The notes under the pieces were generated by a model. That model was not told the DNA's origin, did no database searches, and worked only from the letters and a program-made list of their open reading frames with translations. The translations under genes and the position numbers were made by a program. Below, in pieces: positions 15,627 to 24,146 of a stretch of DNA of 56,454 bases; the stretch's first letter is position 1, and each line of letters opens with the position of its first letter. This DNA comes from JBPRGG01 sp051418075 (lineage in GTDB: Bacteria; Bacteroidota; Bacteroidia; Cytophagales; Cyclobacteriaceae), in NCBI GenBank assembly GCA_051418075.1, contig JBPRGG010000093.1:1-56454 (forward strand), written 5' to 3'.

Positions 15627-16595
15627 GTGAGAGAATCAGTTTTTATAGCTAATAATCAGAAAAAATGGCATGAATTTGAATTGATGCTAAATAGTGGGGG
15701 AGATAAAACAAACCCTGACCTGCTGGCTGATCTGTACATTCAAATTACTGACGATCTGTCTTTTGCCCAAACTCAATATCCTCAGTCGCGCACCCACAAT
15801 TATCTTAATGGATTGGCTTCCAAAATTCATCAGGCCATCTATCGTAATAAGCGGGAAAAATCCAGCCGGTTTATTACATTCTGGCAGGAAGAATTGCCCC
15901 GGATATTTTATGAAAACAAAAAGCCACTGGGTTACTCTTTTTTAATTTTCAGCCTGTCAATACTGATTGGTGCCATTTCTGCGGCCCATGATCCAACTTT
16001 TGTCAGGTTAATCCTGGGAGACCAGTATGTGGAAATGACTCTGGAAAACATTAGTAAGGGAGAACCTATGGGCGTTTATCACAGCATGAGTAGTAATATC
16101 ATGTTCCTGCAAATAACGCTTAATAACATCATGGTATCATTTGCTACCTTTGCCTATGGTGTACTGTTATCGGCAGGAACAGTGTATCACTTATTCCAGA
16201 ACGGGGTGATGCTGGGATCCTTTCAGTATTTTTTTTACCAGCAAGGGTTGTTTATCACGTCCTTCCTGACCATCTGGATTCATGGCACCCTGGAAATATC
16301 TTCGATTATCATTGCCGGAGGAGCCGGTTTGATCATGGGTAACAGCTTTCTATTCCCTGGCACCTATCACCGATTGGTATCCGTTAAAAACGGGGCCAAA
16401 AAAGGCTTGAAGATCATTATAGGTATTGTACCATTGTTTATTTTAGCTGGTTTCCTTGAATCCTATATTACAAGGCTTTCAAACATGCACTGGAGCATTA
16501 AATTGGGGATTATCTTGATTTCTTTGTCTTTTATTATTTATTATGTAGTAATATTTCCCAATAAAAAATACCGTCATGAATATGGAAAAAATTAA
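15627..16595 (+). CDS. SpoIIM/DUF95-family membrane protein
   Basis: This is a multi-pass membrane protein of the stage II sporulation M family, which in non-sporulating bacteria occurs in MoxR-associated clusters. From the GTG at 15627 the N-terminus reads RESVFIANNQKKWHEFE, the usual beginning of Bacteroidota members. The longer frame to 15558 would overlap the divergent RDD gene, so the GTG is preferred (322 residues). Helices are visible near 95-115, 165-190, 200-225, 240-260 and 290-315, with the conserved IWIHGTLEISSIIIAGGAG block. Its end overlaps the next gene by 20 bases. Confidence 0.85.
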   Translation: MRESVFIANNQKKWHEFELMLNSGGDKTNPDLLADLYIQITDDLSFAQTQYPQSRTHNYLNGLASKIHQAIYRNKREKSSRFITFWQEELPRIFYENKKPLGYSFLIFSLSILIGAISAAHDPTFVRLILGDQYVEMTLENISKGEPMGVYHSMSSNIMFLQITLNNIMVSFATFAYGVLLSAGTVYHLFQNGVMLGSFQYFFYQQGLFITSFLTIWIHGTLEISSIIIAGGAGLIMGNSFLFPGTYHRLVSVKNGAKKGLKIIIGIVPLFILAGFLESYITRLSNMHWSIKLGIILISLSFIIYYVVIFPNKKYRHEYGKN

Positions 16596-17466
16596 TTTTC
16601 ATAAGCAAAGAAATTTTTCGGAAAAACTTAATGTTACCTTTGAATTCATCCGGCAAAATTTCACTCCTTTAGGAAAGAGTATTTTGTACCTGGTAGGCCC
16701 TTTTTCCCTGATCATTGGTATTTTCCTGGTATCCTATCAAAAATTCATGGTCACCCTCAGTAGCAACCAGGAAAATTATGAAAGTTTAAGTTTTAAAGTG
16801 ATCTCCAATATGGGTACCATCTGGTTACTTTCCATGTTTGCCCTTCTGATGCTCATATCTGTGGTATATGATTATTTTATATTATACCAGCAAAAGCCTG
16901 TGGCTCAAATTGAAGTGGGAGATGTACTAAATATGGTGAAGAAGGATATTCTGAAGGTATTTCTGGCAGGCATTGTTACCTTCCTGGTAGTGATAGTTGG
17001 TTTTGTGTTTCTGGTGATCCCCGGAATCTATTTATCTGTTGCTGTATCCCTGACCTTCATCATAGTAATTTATGAAAAGAAAAATCCACTTGAGGCCGTT
17101 AAACGTAGCATTAAATTAACTTCCGGTAAATGGTGGAGCACCTTTGGACTGATATTGATCACCAGTCTGATACAGGGGTTGGTAGGTTTTATTTTTGCCT
17201 TACCTATGCAGATCATGAATTTCATCAACCTGTTTCATTCCCTGGATGAAGGCAGTGGCAATCCTGTGGATATGTATGCTGATCCGGGGCTGATCAATTA
17301 TTTGTTTTCCGCCATTGCTATGTTTGCTGGTTTATTCCTGTATGCCATAGTACTTATTGCCCTTGGTTTTCAATACTTTAACCTGGTGGAACGAAAAGAA
17401 GCGGTGGGTTTAATGCAAAATATTGACCAGTTGGGGCAAGAGTCTAAAACCCATGAAGCCAATTAG
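16576..17466 (+). CDS. Polytopic membrane protein of the MoxR cluster
   Basis: This 296-residue protein has about six hydrophobic segments (near 35-55, 75-95, 125-150, 150-170, 190-215 and 235-265). It resembles the membrane part of glycerophosphodiester-phosphodiesterase-like or YciC-type proteins (EKKNPLEAVKRSIKLTSGKWW is the recognisable stretch), with no catalytic domain. It starts within the SpoIIM gene end and overlaps the DUF4129 gene by 14 bases, so it is an integral operon member. The molecular role is unknown. Confidence 0.78.
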   Translation: MNMEKINFHKQRNFSEKLNVTFEFIRQNFTPLGKSILYLVGPFSLIIGIFLVSYQKFMVTLSSNQENYESLSFKVISNMGTIWLLSMFALLMLISVVYDYFILYQQKPVAQIEVGDVLNMVKKDILKVFLAGIVTFLVVIVGFVFLVIPGIYLSVAVSLTFIIVIYEKKNPLEAVKRSIKLTSGKWWSTFGLILITSLIQGLVGFIFALPMQIMNFINLFHSLDEGSGNPVDMYADPGLINYLFSAIAMFAGLFLYAIVLIALGFQYFNLVERKEAVGLMQNIDQLGQESKTHEAN

Positions 17467-18157
17467 TTTTTGCCGCAAGACACATATAACCCTATTATTT
17501 CCGGACTTAGAGCAGGGGCATACAGTCGACACTGATTCACTGGTGATCCGACAGTTCGAAGGAGAAGCTTTGCAAAGATTTCAGCAGGATCCGGATTTCA
17601 ATTATACCTTTCAAATACCGCCTCCGGTTAGTTTCTGGGATACCCTCAAGTATTGGGTGATGCAATTCCTGGACTGGTTTTTTGGTTTGTTTGGATCAAC
17701 TGCCACATCTGAGAATACCCGGATTTTTATTTACATCATTCTGGCTCTGGCCGCAGTGATTTTCATCTTGTTATTGCTTCGGGTGAATATCAACCGGATA
17801 TTTATCAGCACTTCCGCATCCCTTCCATTTGAAGTAGAAGAAGAAAATATCCATCAGATGGATTTTGAACAATTAATAGATGAGGCTGTGCAGCAACAGC
17901 AATTTCGTAAAGCCATCCGTCTGATCTACCTTTATGCCTTGAAAAAGCTTTCGGAAAAAGGGCTTATTCACTGGATACCAGGAAAAACCAACCAGGAATA
18001 TGCGGTAGAGATCAAAGATCCAAAATTGCTGGAAACATTTAACCAGCTAAGCTATTACTTCGAATATACCTGGTATGGTAATTTCAATATCAGTGAGAGC
18101 TTGTTTCAAAAGGTCAAATCCTTTTTTACCAGTTTTAATAACCAGTTGAAGCCATGA
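17453..18157 (+). CDS. DUF4129 domain protein of the MoxR cluster
   Basis: From the ATG at 17453 the protein has 234 residues. A short periplasmic-type stretch (VIRQFEGEALQRFQQDPDF) leads to a membrane helix at about 91-109 and then to a cytoplasmic DUF4129 domain (about 135-234, with FRKAIRLIYLYALKKL and a final SYYFEYTWYGNF). DUF4129 proteins occur with MoxR ATPases and transglutaminase-like proteins; the function is unsettled. Relatives usually begin with a signal peptide, yet the first 30 residues here lack a hydrophobic core, so either the start region has drifted or there is an error. A TTG at 17423 only adds ten more polar residues. Confidence 0.8.
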   Translation: MKPISFCRKTHITLLFPDLEQGHTVDTDSLVIRQFEGEALQRFQQDPDFNYTFQIPPPVSFWDTLKYWVMQFLDWFFGLFGSTATSENTRIFIYIILALAAVIFILLLLRVNINRIFISTSASLPFEVEEENIHQMDFEQLIDEAVQQQQFRKAIRLIYLYALKKLSEKGLIHWIPGKTNQEYAVEIKDPKLLETFNQLSYYFEYTWYGNFNISESLFQKVKSFFTSFNNQLKP

Positions 18158-19356
18158 AAAAAGATTTGAAATACATCATTTTTCTGGTTGCTACCTTTGT
18201 GATCTTTCTGGTGATCGAATATAACAGCCCGCAGCCAATTGACTGGCGGGTAAGCTTGCAAAGAAACGATAAAATTCCCTATGGTACTGTGGTACTGGCA
18301 AAATTATTGCCTCAATTATTTGATCAGGAACAGGTAAAATATACCAATAATACCCTATCCGATCTATTCCGTCAGGATCAACTGGCTCAAAATATCCTGA
18401 TCCTGGCCGAGAACCTGAACCTGGGGGAACAGGATTCCGAAGCTTTACTGAAGCTAACAGAAGCCGGCAAAAATATCTTTTTGATTTCCGGTTCTTTTTA
18501 CGGCCCTTTTAGTGATCATTTAAATATAAAAACCGGCTATTACCTGGAAGAACAGCTGGGGGTATCTCAATCCGATTCTGGCAGTGTTAGGTTTACTAAC
18601 CCTCAATTCGATCCAAACCTGTTCCGGTTTTCCGATACACATTTATCCGTCTATTTTTCCTCATACGACACTGCTAAAACCAGGATCTTGGCGGTTAATC
18701 AGGAGAACCAACCGGTATTTATCCAGGTAATGCAGGAAAATGGTTCTGTTTTCCTAAGTACTCTTCCCCTGCTTTTTACCAATTATAATATGCTGGCCGG
18801 ACAAAATCACCGGTTTATTAGTCACAGCTTATCTTATCTGCCGGCTAAGGACCTGGTATGGACCAACTATTATCAGGTGGGAAGGTTAGAATCCTCTTCA
18901 CCGATCCGGTTTATATTAAGTAACCCTTCCCTGAAATGGGCTTACTTTATAACTCTATTTTCTCTGATCCTTTTCCTGCTGTTTGAATCCAGGCGAAAAC
19001 AAAGAGCCATTCCGGTAATTCAACCCCCGGTAAATGCTACCCTTGATTTCATTCATACCATGGGAAACCTATACATGAAAAAAGCCAGTCATAAAAATAT
19101 TGCGGAAAAGAAGATCACTTATTTCCTGGACTATATCAGAAATACTTATTTTGTCAGGACCGATACCATCGATCAGGATTTTTATCATCGTTTATCCCAA
19201 AAAACCAGCAAAACGGAAGAAGAATTAAAAAAATTTTTTGATTATATTCATGATTTACAACAGCAAAAAAGGGTGTCAGCCCGGGAGCTGACCCAGTTAA
19301 ATCAGAAGATCCAAAATTTTAAAAAACAGCCAGATGGAAGCAGAGAATACATTTGA
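18154..19356 (+). CDS. DUF4350 domain protein of the MoxR cluster
   Basis: This 400-residue protein has an N-terminal membrane helix (about 6-22), a long DUF4350 region (IDWRVSLQRNDKIPYGTVVL near 30-49; LILAENLNLGEQD near 89-101), a second helix near 262-280 and a cytoplasmic tail rich in charged residues. DUF4350 resembles class-I glutamine-amidotransferase-like folds without catalytic residues. It overlaps the DUF4129 gene by four bases and the MoxR gene by 23 bases, so translation is coupled throughout. Confidence 0.84.
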   Translation: MKKDLKYIIFLVATFVIFLVIEYNSPQPIDWRVSLQRNDKIPYGTVVLAKLLPQLFDQEQVKYTNNTLSDLFRQDQLAQNILILAENLNLGEQDSEALLKLTEAGKNIFLISGSFYGPFSDHLNIKTGYYLEEQLGVSQSDSGSVRFTNPQFDPNLFRFSDTHLSVYFSSYDTAKTRILAVNQENQPVFIQVMQENGSVFLSTLPLLFTNYNMLAGQNHRFISHSLSYLPAKDLVWTNYYQVGRLESSSPIRFILSNPSLKWAYFITLFSLILFLLFESRRKQRAIPVIQPPVNATLDFIHTMGNLYMKKASHKNIAEKKITYFLDYIRNTYFVRTDTIDQDFYHRLSQKTSKTEEELKKFFDYIHDLQQQKRVSARELTQLNQKIQNFKKQPDGSREYI

Positions 19357-20314
19357 AAACAGAATTGACCTTAACCCACTTAAAGAAAGTGTTCATAGGA
19401 TCAGGCAGGAACTGGGCAAGGTCATTGTAGGGCAGTCTGATATGATAGACCTGCTGCTTACCGCTCTTTTAGCTGATGGTCATGTACTGCTGGAAGGTGT
19501 CCCGGGAGTAGCTAAAACGATGACGGCCAAGCTGATGGCAAAGGCCATTGACATCAACTTTTCCCGAATCCAATTTACACCTGACCTTATGCCCTCTGAT
19601 GTACTGGGCACGTCTGTTTTTAACCGTAAAACTTCGGAGTTTGAATTCAAACCAGGTCCGGTATTTTCTCATATCATCCTGATTGATGAGGTGAACCGGG
19701 CCCCGGCCAAGACTCAGGCGGCTTTGTTTGAAGTAATGGAAGAGAGACAGGTTACCATAGATGGAAAAACTTATCCCATGCAGGAACCGTATCTGGTACT
19801 GGCCACCCAAAATCCAATTGAGCAGGAAGGGACTTATCGGTTGCCAGAAGCACAATTGGACCGATTCCTGTTTAAAATCCAAGTGGATTATCCTAACCTG
19901 GAGCAGGAGATTGAAATTTTAAATGGTATTCATCAAAGAAAATCCAGAAATGAACTGGAAATGGTACAACCTGTACTCAGTAGCCAGGAAATTAAAAAAT
20001 ACCGTGAGCTGATCAGGCAAATTTATATGGAGGATCACCTGATTAAATATATCGCCCGGATCGTGCATAAAACAAGGAATCATCCTGACCTGTTCCTGGG
20101 AGGCTCTCCCCGGGCCAGCATTGCTATTTTTACCAGCGCCAAAGCCTATGCGGCTTTATATGGGCGCGATTTTGTTACCCCGGATGATATTAAAAAGGTG
20201 ACCAATCCGGTACTGCGGCATCGTATCATTCTCACTCCGGAAAAGGAAATGGAAGGCATCGGACCAGCCAGTCTGATCAGTCAAATTGTGGATTCAGTAG
20301 AAGTTCCCCGCTAA
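19334..20314 (+). CDS. MoxR-family AAA+ ATPase
   Basis: This 326-residue cytoplasmic AAA+ protein has Walker A GVPGVAKT (55-62), Walker B ILIDE (115-119), sensor-1 ATQNP (157-161) and an arginine-finger-type EAQLDRF (172-178), followed by the helical lid. MoxR ATPases act as chaperones, usually on von Willebrand A-like partners; the obvious partner is the DUF58 protein encoded one base downstream. It starts inside the DUF4350 gene. Assignment to the family is firm, while the client is inferred from context. Confidence 0.95.
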   Translation: MEAENTFENRIDLNPLKESVHRIRQELGKVIVGQSDMIDLLLTALLADGHVLLEGVPGVAKTMTAKLMAKAIDINFSRIQFTPDLMPSDVLGTSVFNRKTSEFEFKPGPVFSHIILIDEVNRAPAKTQAALFEVMEERQVTIDGKTYPMQEPYLVLATQNPIEQEGTYRLPEAQLDRFLFKIQVDYPNLEQEIEILNGIHQRKSRNELEMVQPVLSSQEIKKYRELIRQIYMEDHLIKYIARIVHKTRNHPDLFLGGSPRASIAIFTSAKAYAALYGRDFVTPDDIKKVTNPVLRHRIILTPEKEMEGIGPASLISQIVDSVEVPR

Positions 20315-20315
20315 T

Positions 20316-21650
20316 ATGATTGGTTTGTATCAATCTCTTTACCTGAATCACCGGCTTTTCCAGATTATTGCCGGAATTGTTATACTTTTTGTGCTAAGTT
20401 TTTTCTTCCCTTTCTTGTTAAGTTTTTCCATCATGGGGTTTTTCATCTTGCTTGGATTATTGATCGTGGACTTACTTTTATTGTATCTTACCCGGCAGGG
20501 TATCCTGGCTAACCGGATCGTTGCGGCTAAGTTATCCAATGGGGATGAAAATCCAGTGCAGATATACCTGGAAAATCATTATGCCTTCAAAGTACATCTG
20601 AAAGTAATTGATGAAATTCCTTTTCAATTCCAGAAAAGGGATATCCTGTTTGACCTTTTAGTAGGCTCAGGAAAAACGCATGTGATTCATTACAATTTAA
20701 AACCAAAAAAAAGAGGCATTTATAATTTCGGGGCTGTGAATGTTTATGTAAAACATAAGTTGGGACTGGTATCTCGCAGGTATAAATTTCAGCAGGATTT
20801 GGAGCTTCCCGTATATCCGGCCTTCCTGCAAATGAAAAAATACGAGATTTATGCCATTTCCAATCAGCTGGCTGAGCATGGTCTGAAAAAGATCAGGCGA
20901 ATCGGACATCAGATGGAATTTGACCAGATCAAGGAATATGTGGCAGGAGATGATTACCGAACCATCAACTGGAAAGCAACAGCCCGAAAATCAGAGCTGA
21001 TGGTTAATGTGTACCAGGATGAAAAGTCACAGCAGGTTTTTTCCCTGATTGATAAGGGCAGGGTAATGAAAATGCCATTTGAGGGTATGACCTTGCTGGA
21101 CTACGCCATCAATGCCAGCCTGGTAATTTCCAATATAGCTGTCCTGAAGGATGATAAAGCCGGATTGATTACCTTTCAGGATCAGGTGGAAACCATATTG
21201 CCTGCCTCCCGCCGCAAATATCAAATGCAACTGATCATGGACAACCTGTATCATCAGACTACCGGATTTAAGGAATCGGATCTTTCGCTGCTTTATAGCC
21301 AGATCAACCGAAAGATCAGGCAAAGAAGTCTGTTACTGCTGTTCACAAATTTTGAATCTCTGTCAGCTTTGGAACGTCAATTGCCTTTTTTAAAAAATAT
21401 GGCCCGTTTACATTTGCTGGTGTGCATTTTCTTTAAAAATACTGAACTGAATCAGCTTCTGGATCATCCTGCTGATTCAGTGGAGGAGATCTACCATCAA
21501 ACCCTGGCTGAAAAATTTGCTTATGAAAAGAAACTAATCGTCAAGGAGTTGGGTCGCCAGGGTATTCAGGCCATTCTTACCGAGCCACAACAGTTGACAG
21601 TGAATACCATCAATAAATACCTGGAATTAAAAGCGAGGGGATTAATTTAA
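20316..21650 (+). CDS. DUF58 / vWA-like protein, MoxR partner
   Basis: This 444-residue protein has two N-terminal membrane helices (about 16-58), a beta-rich region and the DUF58 signature GDDYRTINWKATAR at 211-224. A von Willebrand A-like domain follows. Its metal-site start reads FSLIDKGRVM instead of DxSxS, so the MIDAS looks degenerate; other Bacteroidota members, as I recall, share this. DUF58 proteins partner MoxR ATPases. It closes the operon, one base after the MoxR stop. Confidence 0.92.
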   Translation: MIGLYQSLYLNHRLFQIIAGIVILFVLSFFFPFLLSFSIMGFFILLGLLIVDLLLLYLTRQGILANRIVAAKLSNGDENPVQIYLENHYAFKVHLKVIDEIPFQFQKRDILFDLLVGSGKTHVIHYNLKPKKRGIYNFGAVNVYVKHKLGLVSRRYKFQQDLELPVYPAFLQMKKYEIYAISNQLAEHGLKKIRRIGHQMEFDQIKEYVAGDDYRTINWKATARKSELMVNVYQDEKSQQVFSLIDKGRVMKMPFEGMTLLDYAINASLVISNIAVLKDDKAGLITFQDQVETILPASRRKYQMQLIMDNLYHQTTGFKESDLSLLYSQINRKIRQRSLLLLFTNFESLSALERQLPFLKNMARLHLLVCIFFKNTELNQLLDHPADSVEEIYHQTLAEKFAYEKKLIVKELGRQGIQAILTEPQQLTVNTINKYLELKARGLI

Positions 21651-21675
21651 TGAAAACAACTCCAGCTGAATCCTT

Positions 21676-22341
21676 TTAATCAGAAAACTGGAGCTTGGTT
21701 TTATCAAGCCTGGTATTGAAGGTGGGGCTGAGGGTGAATATATCATTACTATTGACACTTTCAAAGCCTAATTTTTGAAAATAGGCGGCCAATTTGTAAA
21801 ATGCCTGCTCCTCATCATTTTCCAGCTTTCCATAGCTCATCATCTGGTCCCACCTGACATCTTCCTCTGAATACTTTTCCTGGGGCACATGTTGCCTGGG
21901 TTTAATTCTCAGGGCTAATAAACCACACCCAACAGTAAATCGGTTCTTGATATCCTTTAATACCATAGCTCCTATATTACGCCCACGGTAAGTAGATATA
22001 ATTTCCATGTAATTCAGGACCAATAAGTTCTGGTAAGGCAAATAACCATAGAAATTCAGGATATCCTGATGATACCGGCTGTTTTCAGCATCAAATATAC
22101 ATTTTCCGATTTCAAGCATATCCTCCTCAAAATCAAATAGTTCCTGCATATTAAATCCGTCTTTCCGGGCTCTTTCAATATTAAAGTAATTCAGCTTGAA
22201 TTTTCCGACAATTTGTTTGAATTTATCATTCTCATCATAAGATATAATCCTTCCATTGACATCATTGATATAAGTGGTATTTTCAAAATCCACCAAAGGT
22301 GAAAAACAGGAGTAGTCCACTCCGAAATATTCATCATCCAT
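21676..22341 (-). CDS. GNAT-like protein, function unknown
   Basis: This 221-residue soluble protein has no signal peptide. The segment VLNYMEIISTYRGRNIGAMV (about 106-125) looks like strand 4 and the acetyl-CoA-binding loop of GNAT acetyltransferases, with RGRNIG in place of the R/QxxGxG/A motif. A later FYKLAAYFQKLGFE resembles the C-terminal GNAT helix. The remainder is acidic and not recognisable. It converges with the end of the DUF58 gene across 25 bases. The acetyltransferase fold is plausible; the substrate is unknown. Confidence 0.6.
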   Translation of the reverse strand: MDDEYFGVDYSCFSPLVDFENTTYINDVNGRIISYDENDKFKQIVGKFKLNYFNIERARKDGFNMQELFDFEEDMLEIGKCIFDAENSRYHQDILNFYGYLPYQNLLVLNYMEIISTYRGRNIGAMVLKDIKNRFTVGCGLLALRIKPRQHVPQEKYSEEDVRWDQMMSYGKLENDEEQAFYKLAAYFQKLGFESVNSNDIFTLSPTFNTRLDKTKLQFSD

Positions 22342-22437
22342 AACTTTCCCGATAAGTGGTAAGTAAATTTAGGGAGAATTTGAATAATGTTTTATTATTT
22401 TTTGTAATTTTATATGGCACTGATTCATATTTCCAAT

Positions 22438-23100
22438 ATGAAAATATTAAACCTGATACAAGCTTTTGTTTTTTTAATTTTGATTACCTGGGGCTGTGGA
22501 GATTATCAAAAACAAAATAGGTGGTATGAAAATGCCATTAAATATTATTTCCAGCAAAACCATTCAGAAGACGATTATTATCCAGTGAAAACCACCCTGA
22601 TCGATCAGGATTACCTGGAAAATCAAACAGTAGTCGCTAACTTACTGGATCACTTGCAAGCACTTTTTACCTTGAAGATGGATCAGGTCCGTACTTTTCA
22701 CAAGCAGTACCCATCAGCCGCTCCGGAACTGAAAAATATACTCAGGTCCTACTCAGGCTTAGGTAAATTAGATACTACTTCTTTCCATCATTATCTACAG
22801 TTTTCAGCTCAGACCGATCTGATCATATCTCAAGTGGGCCAGTCTATACCTGCTGCCCAATCGGGATTGGACAGTTTGGATCAGGTAAACCAGGAAATAG
22901 CTGATTCCATTGATCAGTTTAATCAACTTCTGGCCTGGTATAATCTAAGCGTTTATCATTTAGATCTAAGTCAAAGGGACAGCCTGCTGGTGTACCAAAA
23001 ATACAGAATCGCAGAAACTGGCCGGGAAGAAAAAGTAGAAGAGGCCATTTTTGAGCTGGATAAAGAAACACAACTTGTTATCGTACATAAAATCATTTGA
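22438..23100 (+). CDS. Probable lipoprotein, function unknown
   Basis: From the ATG at 22438 this is a 220-residue protein with a hydrophobic leader ending in TWGC (Cys20), a relaxed lipobox. The frame is open from an ATG at 22414, but the extra eight residues would push the leader inward, so the later start is preferred. The mature part is mostly helical and rich in Asp, Gln and Leu, with no domain I recognise. It sits 18 bases before the aldo/keto reductase gene on the same strand and may be transcribed with it. Confidence 0.65.
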   Translation: MKILNLIQAFVFLILITWGCGDYQKQNRWYENAIKYYFQQNHSEDDYYPVKTTLIDQDYLENQTVVANLLDHLQALFTLKMDQVRTFHKQYPSAAPELKNILRSYSGLGKLDTTSFHHYLQFSAQTDLIISQVGQSIPAAQSGLDSLDQVNQEIADSIDQFNQLLAWYNLSVYHLDLSQRDSLLVYQKYRIAETGREEKVEEAIFELDKETQLVIVHKII

Positions 23101-23118
23101 ATTCAATAACTAATTGCT

Positions 23119-24111
23119 ATGGAAAACCAACACAAGTATAACAGAAGAGAATTTTTAGGTACTTTAATGGCCGGAGTTTCAATGGGCTCCCTGATGTTTA
23201 GCTGTCAGCAGGATAGTACTAACGGGATTCCTACCCGACCTTTGGGAAAAACCGGGGAACGGGTATCGATCATCGGACTGGGAGGCTGGGACTCTGCTGC
23301 TCAATTGGAAGACAAAGAAGTAGTGGCTATGATGCAGGAAGCAGTGGATGAAGGTATCACTTTCTTTGATAATAGCTGGGATTACCATGATGGTCACAGT
23401 GAAGAACTAATGGGACAGGCCTTGTCTCAGGGAAACCGCAGAGATAAGGTGTTTCTTATGACAAAAGTATGTGGCCGCGATTATGCCACAGCCAAACAAC
23501 ACCTGGAAGACAGCTTGCGCAGGATGAAAACAGACCATCTGGATCTCTGGCAATTTCACGGCATCAAATATGAAGATGATCCTGATCTGATTATGGGCGA
23601 AAATGGAGGACTAAAAGCAGCCCTGGAAGCCCAAAAAGAGGGAAAAGTAAGATTCATTGGCTTTACCGGACATCAGCATCCCAAATATCACCTGGCCATG
23701 CTGGACCAGGACTATGAATGGGCCTCAGTACAAATGCCAACAAACATCATGGATCCACATTATACCAGTTTTCAGAAGGAAGTGTTGCCGGTGGTAAATA
23801 AAAGAGATATTGCAGCTATTGGGATGAAAGCTTTGGGCGCTCAGGATGCCCGGATCTCACGTGAATCCAATATACCGGTGGCTACCTGTCGCAGATATGC
23901 CTTGAGCTTACCTATATCCACCCTGGTATGCGGGTTTCAAAACCCTGAGGAAATGCGGGGAGATATTGAAATGGCCCGCAATTTCAATCCGTTGACTGAA
24001 GCAGAAATCGGAGAGATCCTGAATCAGACCGAACCATTGGCCCTTGATGGCCAGATCGAAGCCTATAAAGTTGGTAACTATGGCTGTGACTGGTATCATA
24101 ACAAGGCCTGA
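23119..24111 (+). CDS. Tat-exported aldo/keto reductase
   Basis: This 330-residue protein starts with a twin-arginine signal (NRREFLGTL, Arg9-Arg10) followed by MFSC, suggesting a folded, lipid-anchored periplasmic enzyme. The aldo/keto reductase core begins at RPLGKTGERVSIIGLGG. The catalytic tetrad is visible as Asp84, Tyr89, Lys116 and His147. Members reduce carbonyls with NADPH, so export of a nicotinamide-dependent enzyme is noteworthy; this class is common among Tat-signal oxidoreductases in Bacteroidota. It lies between a lipoprotein and a sulfatase gene, all on the plus strand, which hints at a carbohydrate-related role. Confidence 0.88.
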   Translation: MENQHKYNRREFLGTLMAGVSMGSLMFSCQQDSTNGIPTRPLGKTGERVSIIGLGGWDSAAQLEDKEVVAMMQEAVDEGITFFDNSWDYHDGHSEELMGQALSQGNRRDKVFLMTKVCGRDYATAKQHLEDSLRRMKTDHLDLWQFHGIKYEDDPDLIMGENGGLKAALEAQKEGKVRFIGFTGHQHPKYHLAMLDQDYEWASVQMPTNIMDPHYTSFQKEVLPVVNKRDIAAIGMKALGAQDARISRESNIPVATCRRYALSLPISTLVCGFQNPEEMRGDIEMARNFNPLTEAEIGEILNQTEPLALDGQIEAYKVGNYGCDWYHNKA

Positions 24112-24146
24112 TCTATTGAGCTATTAGTACTAAATTTTATTTATTG

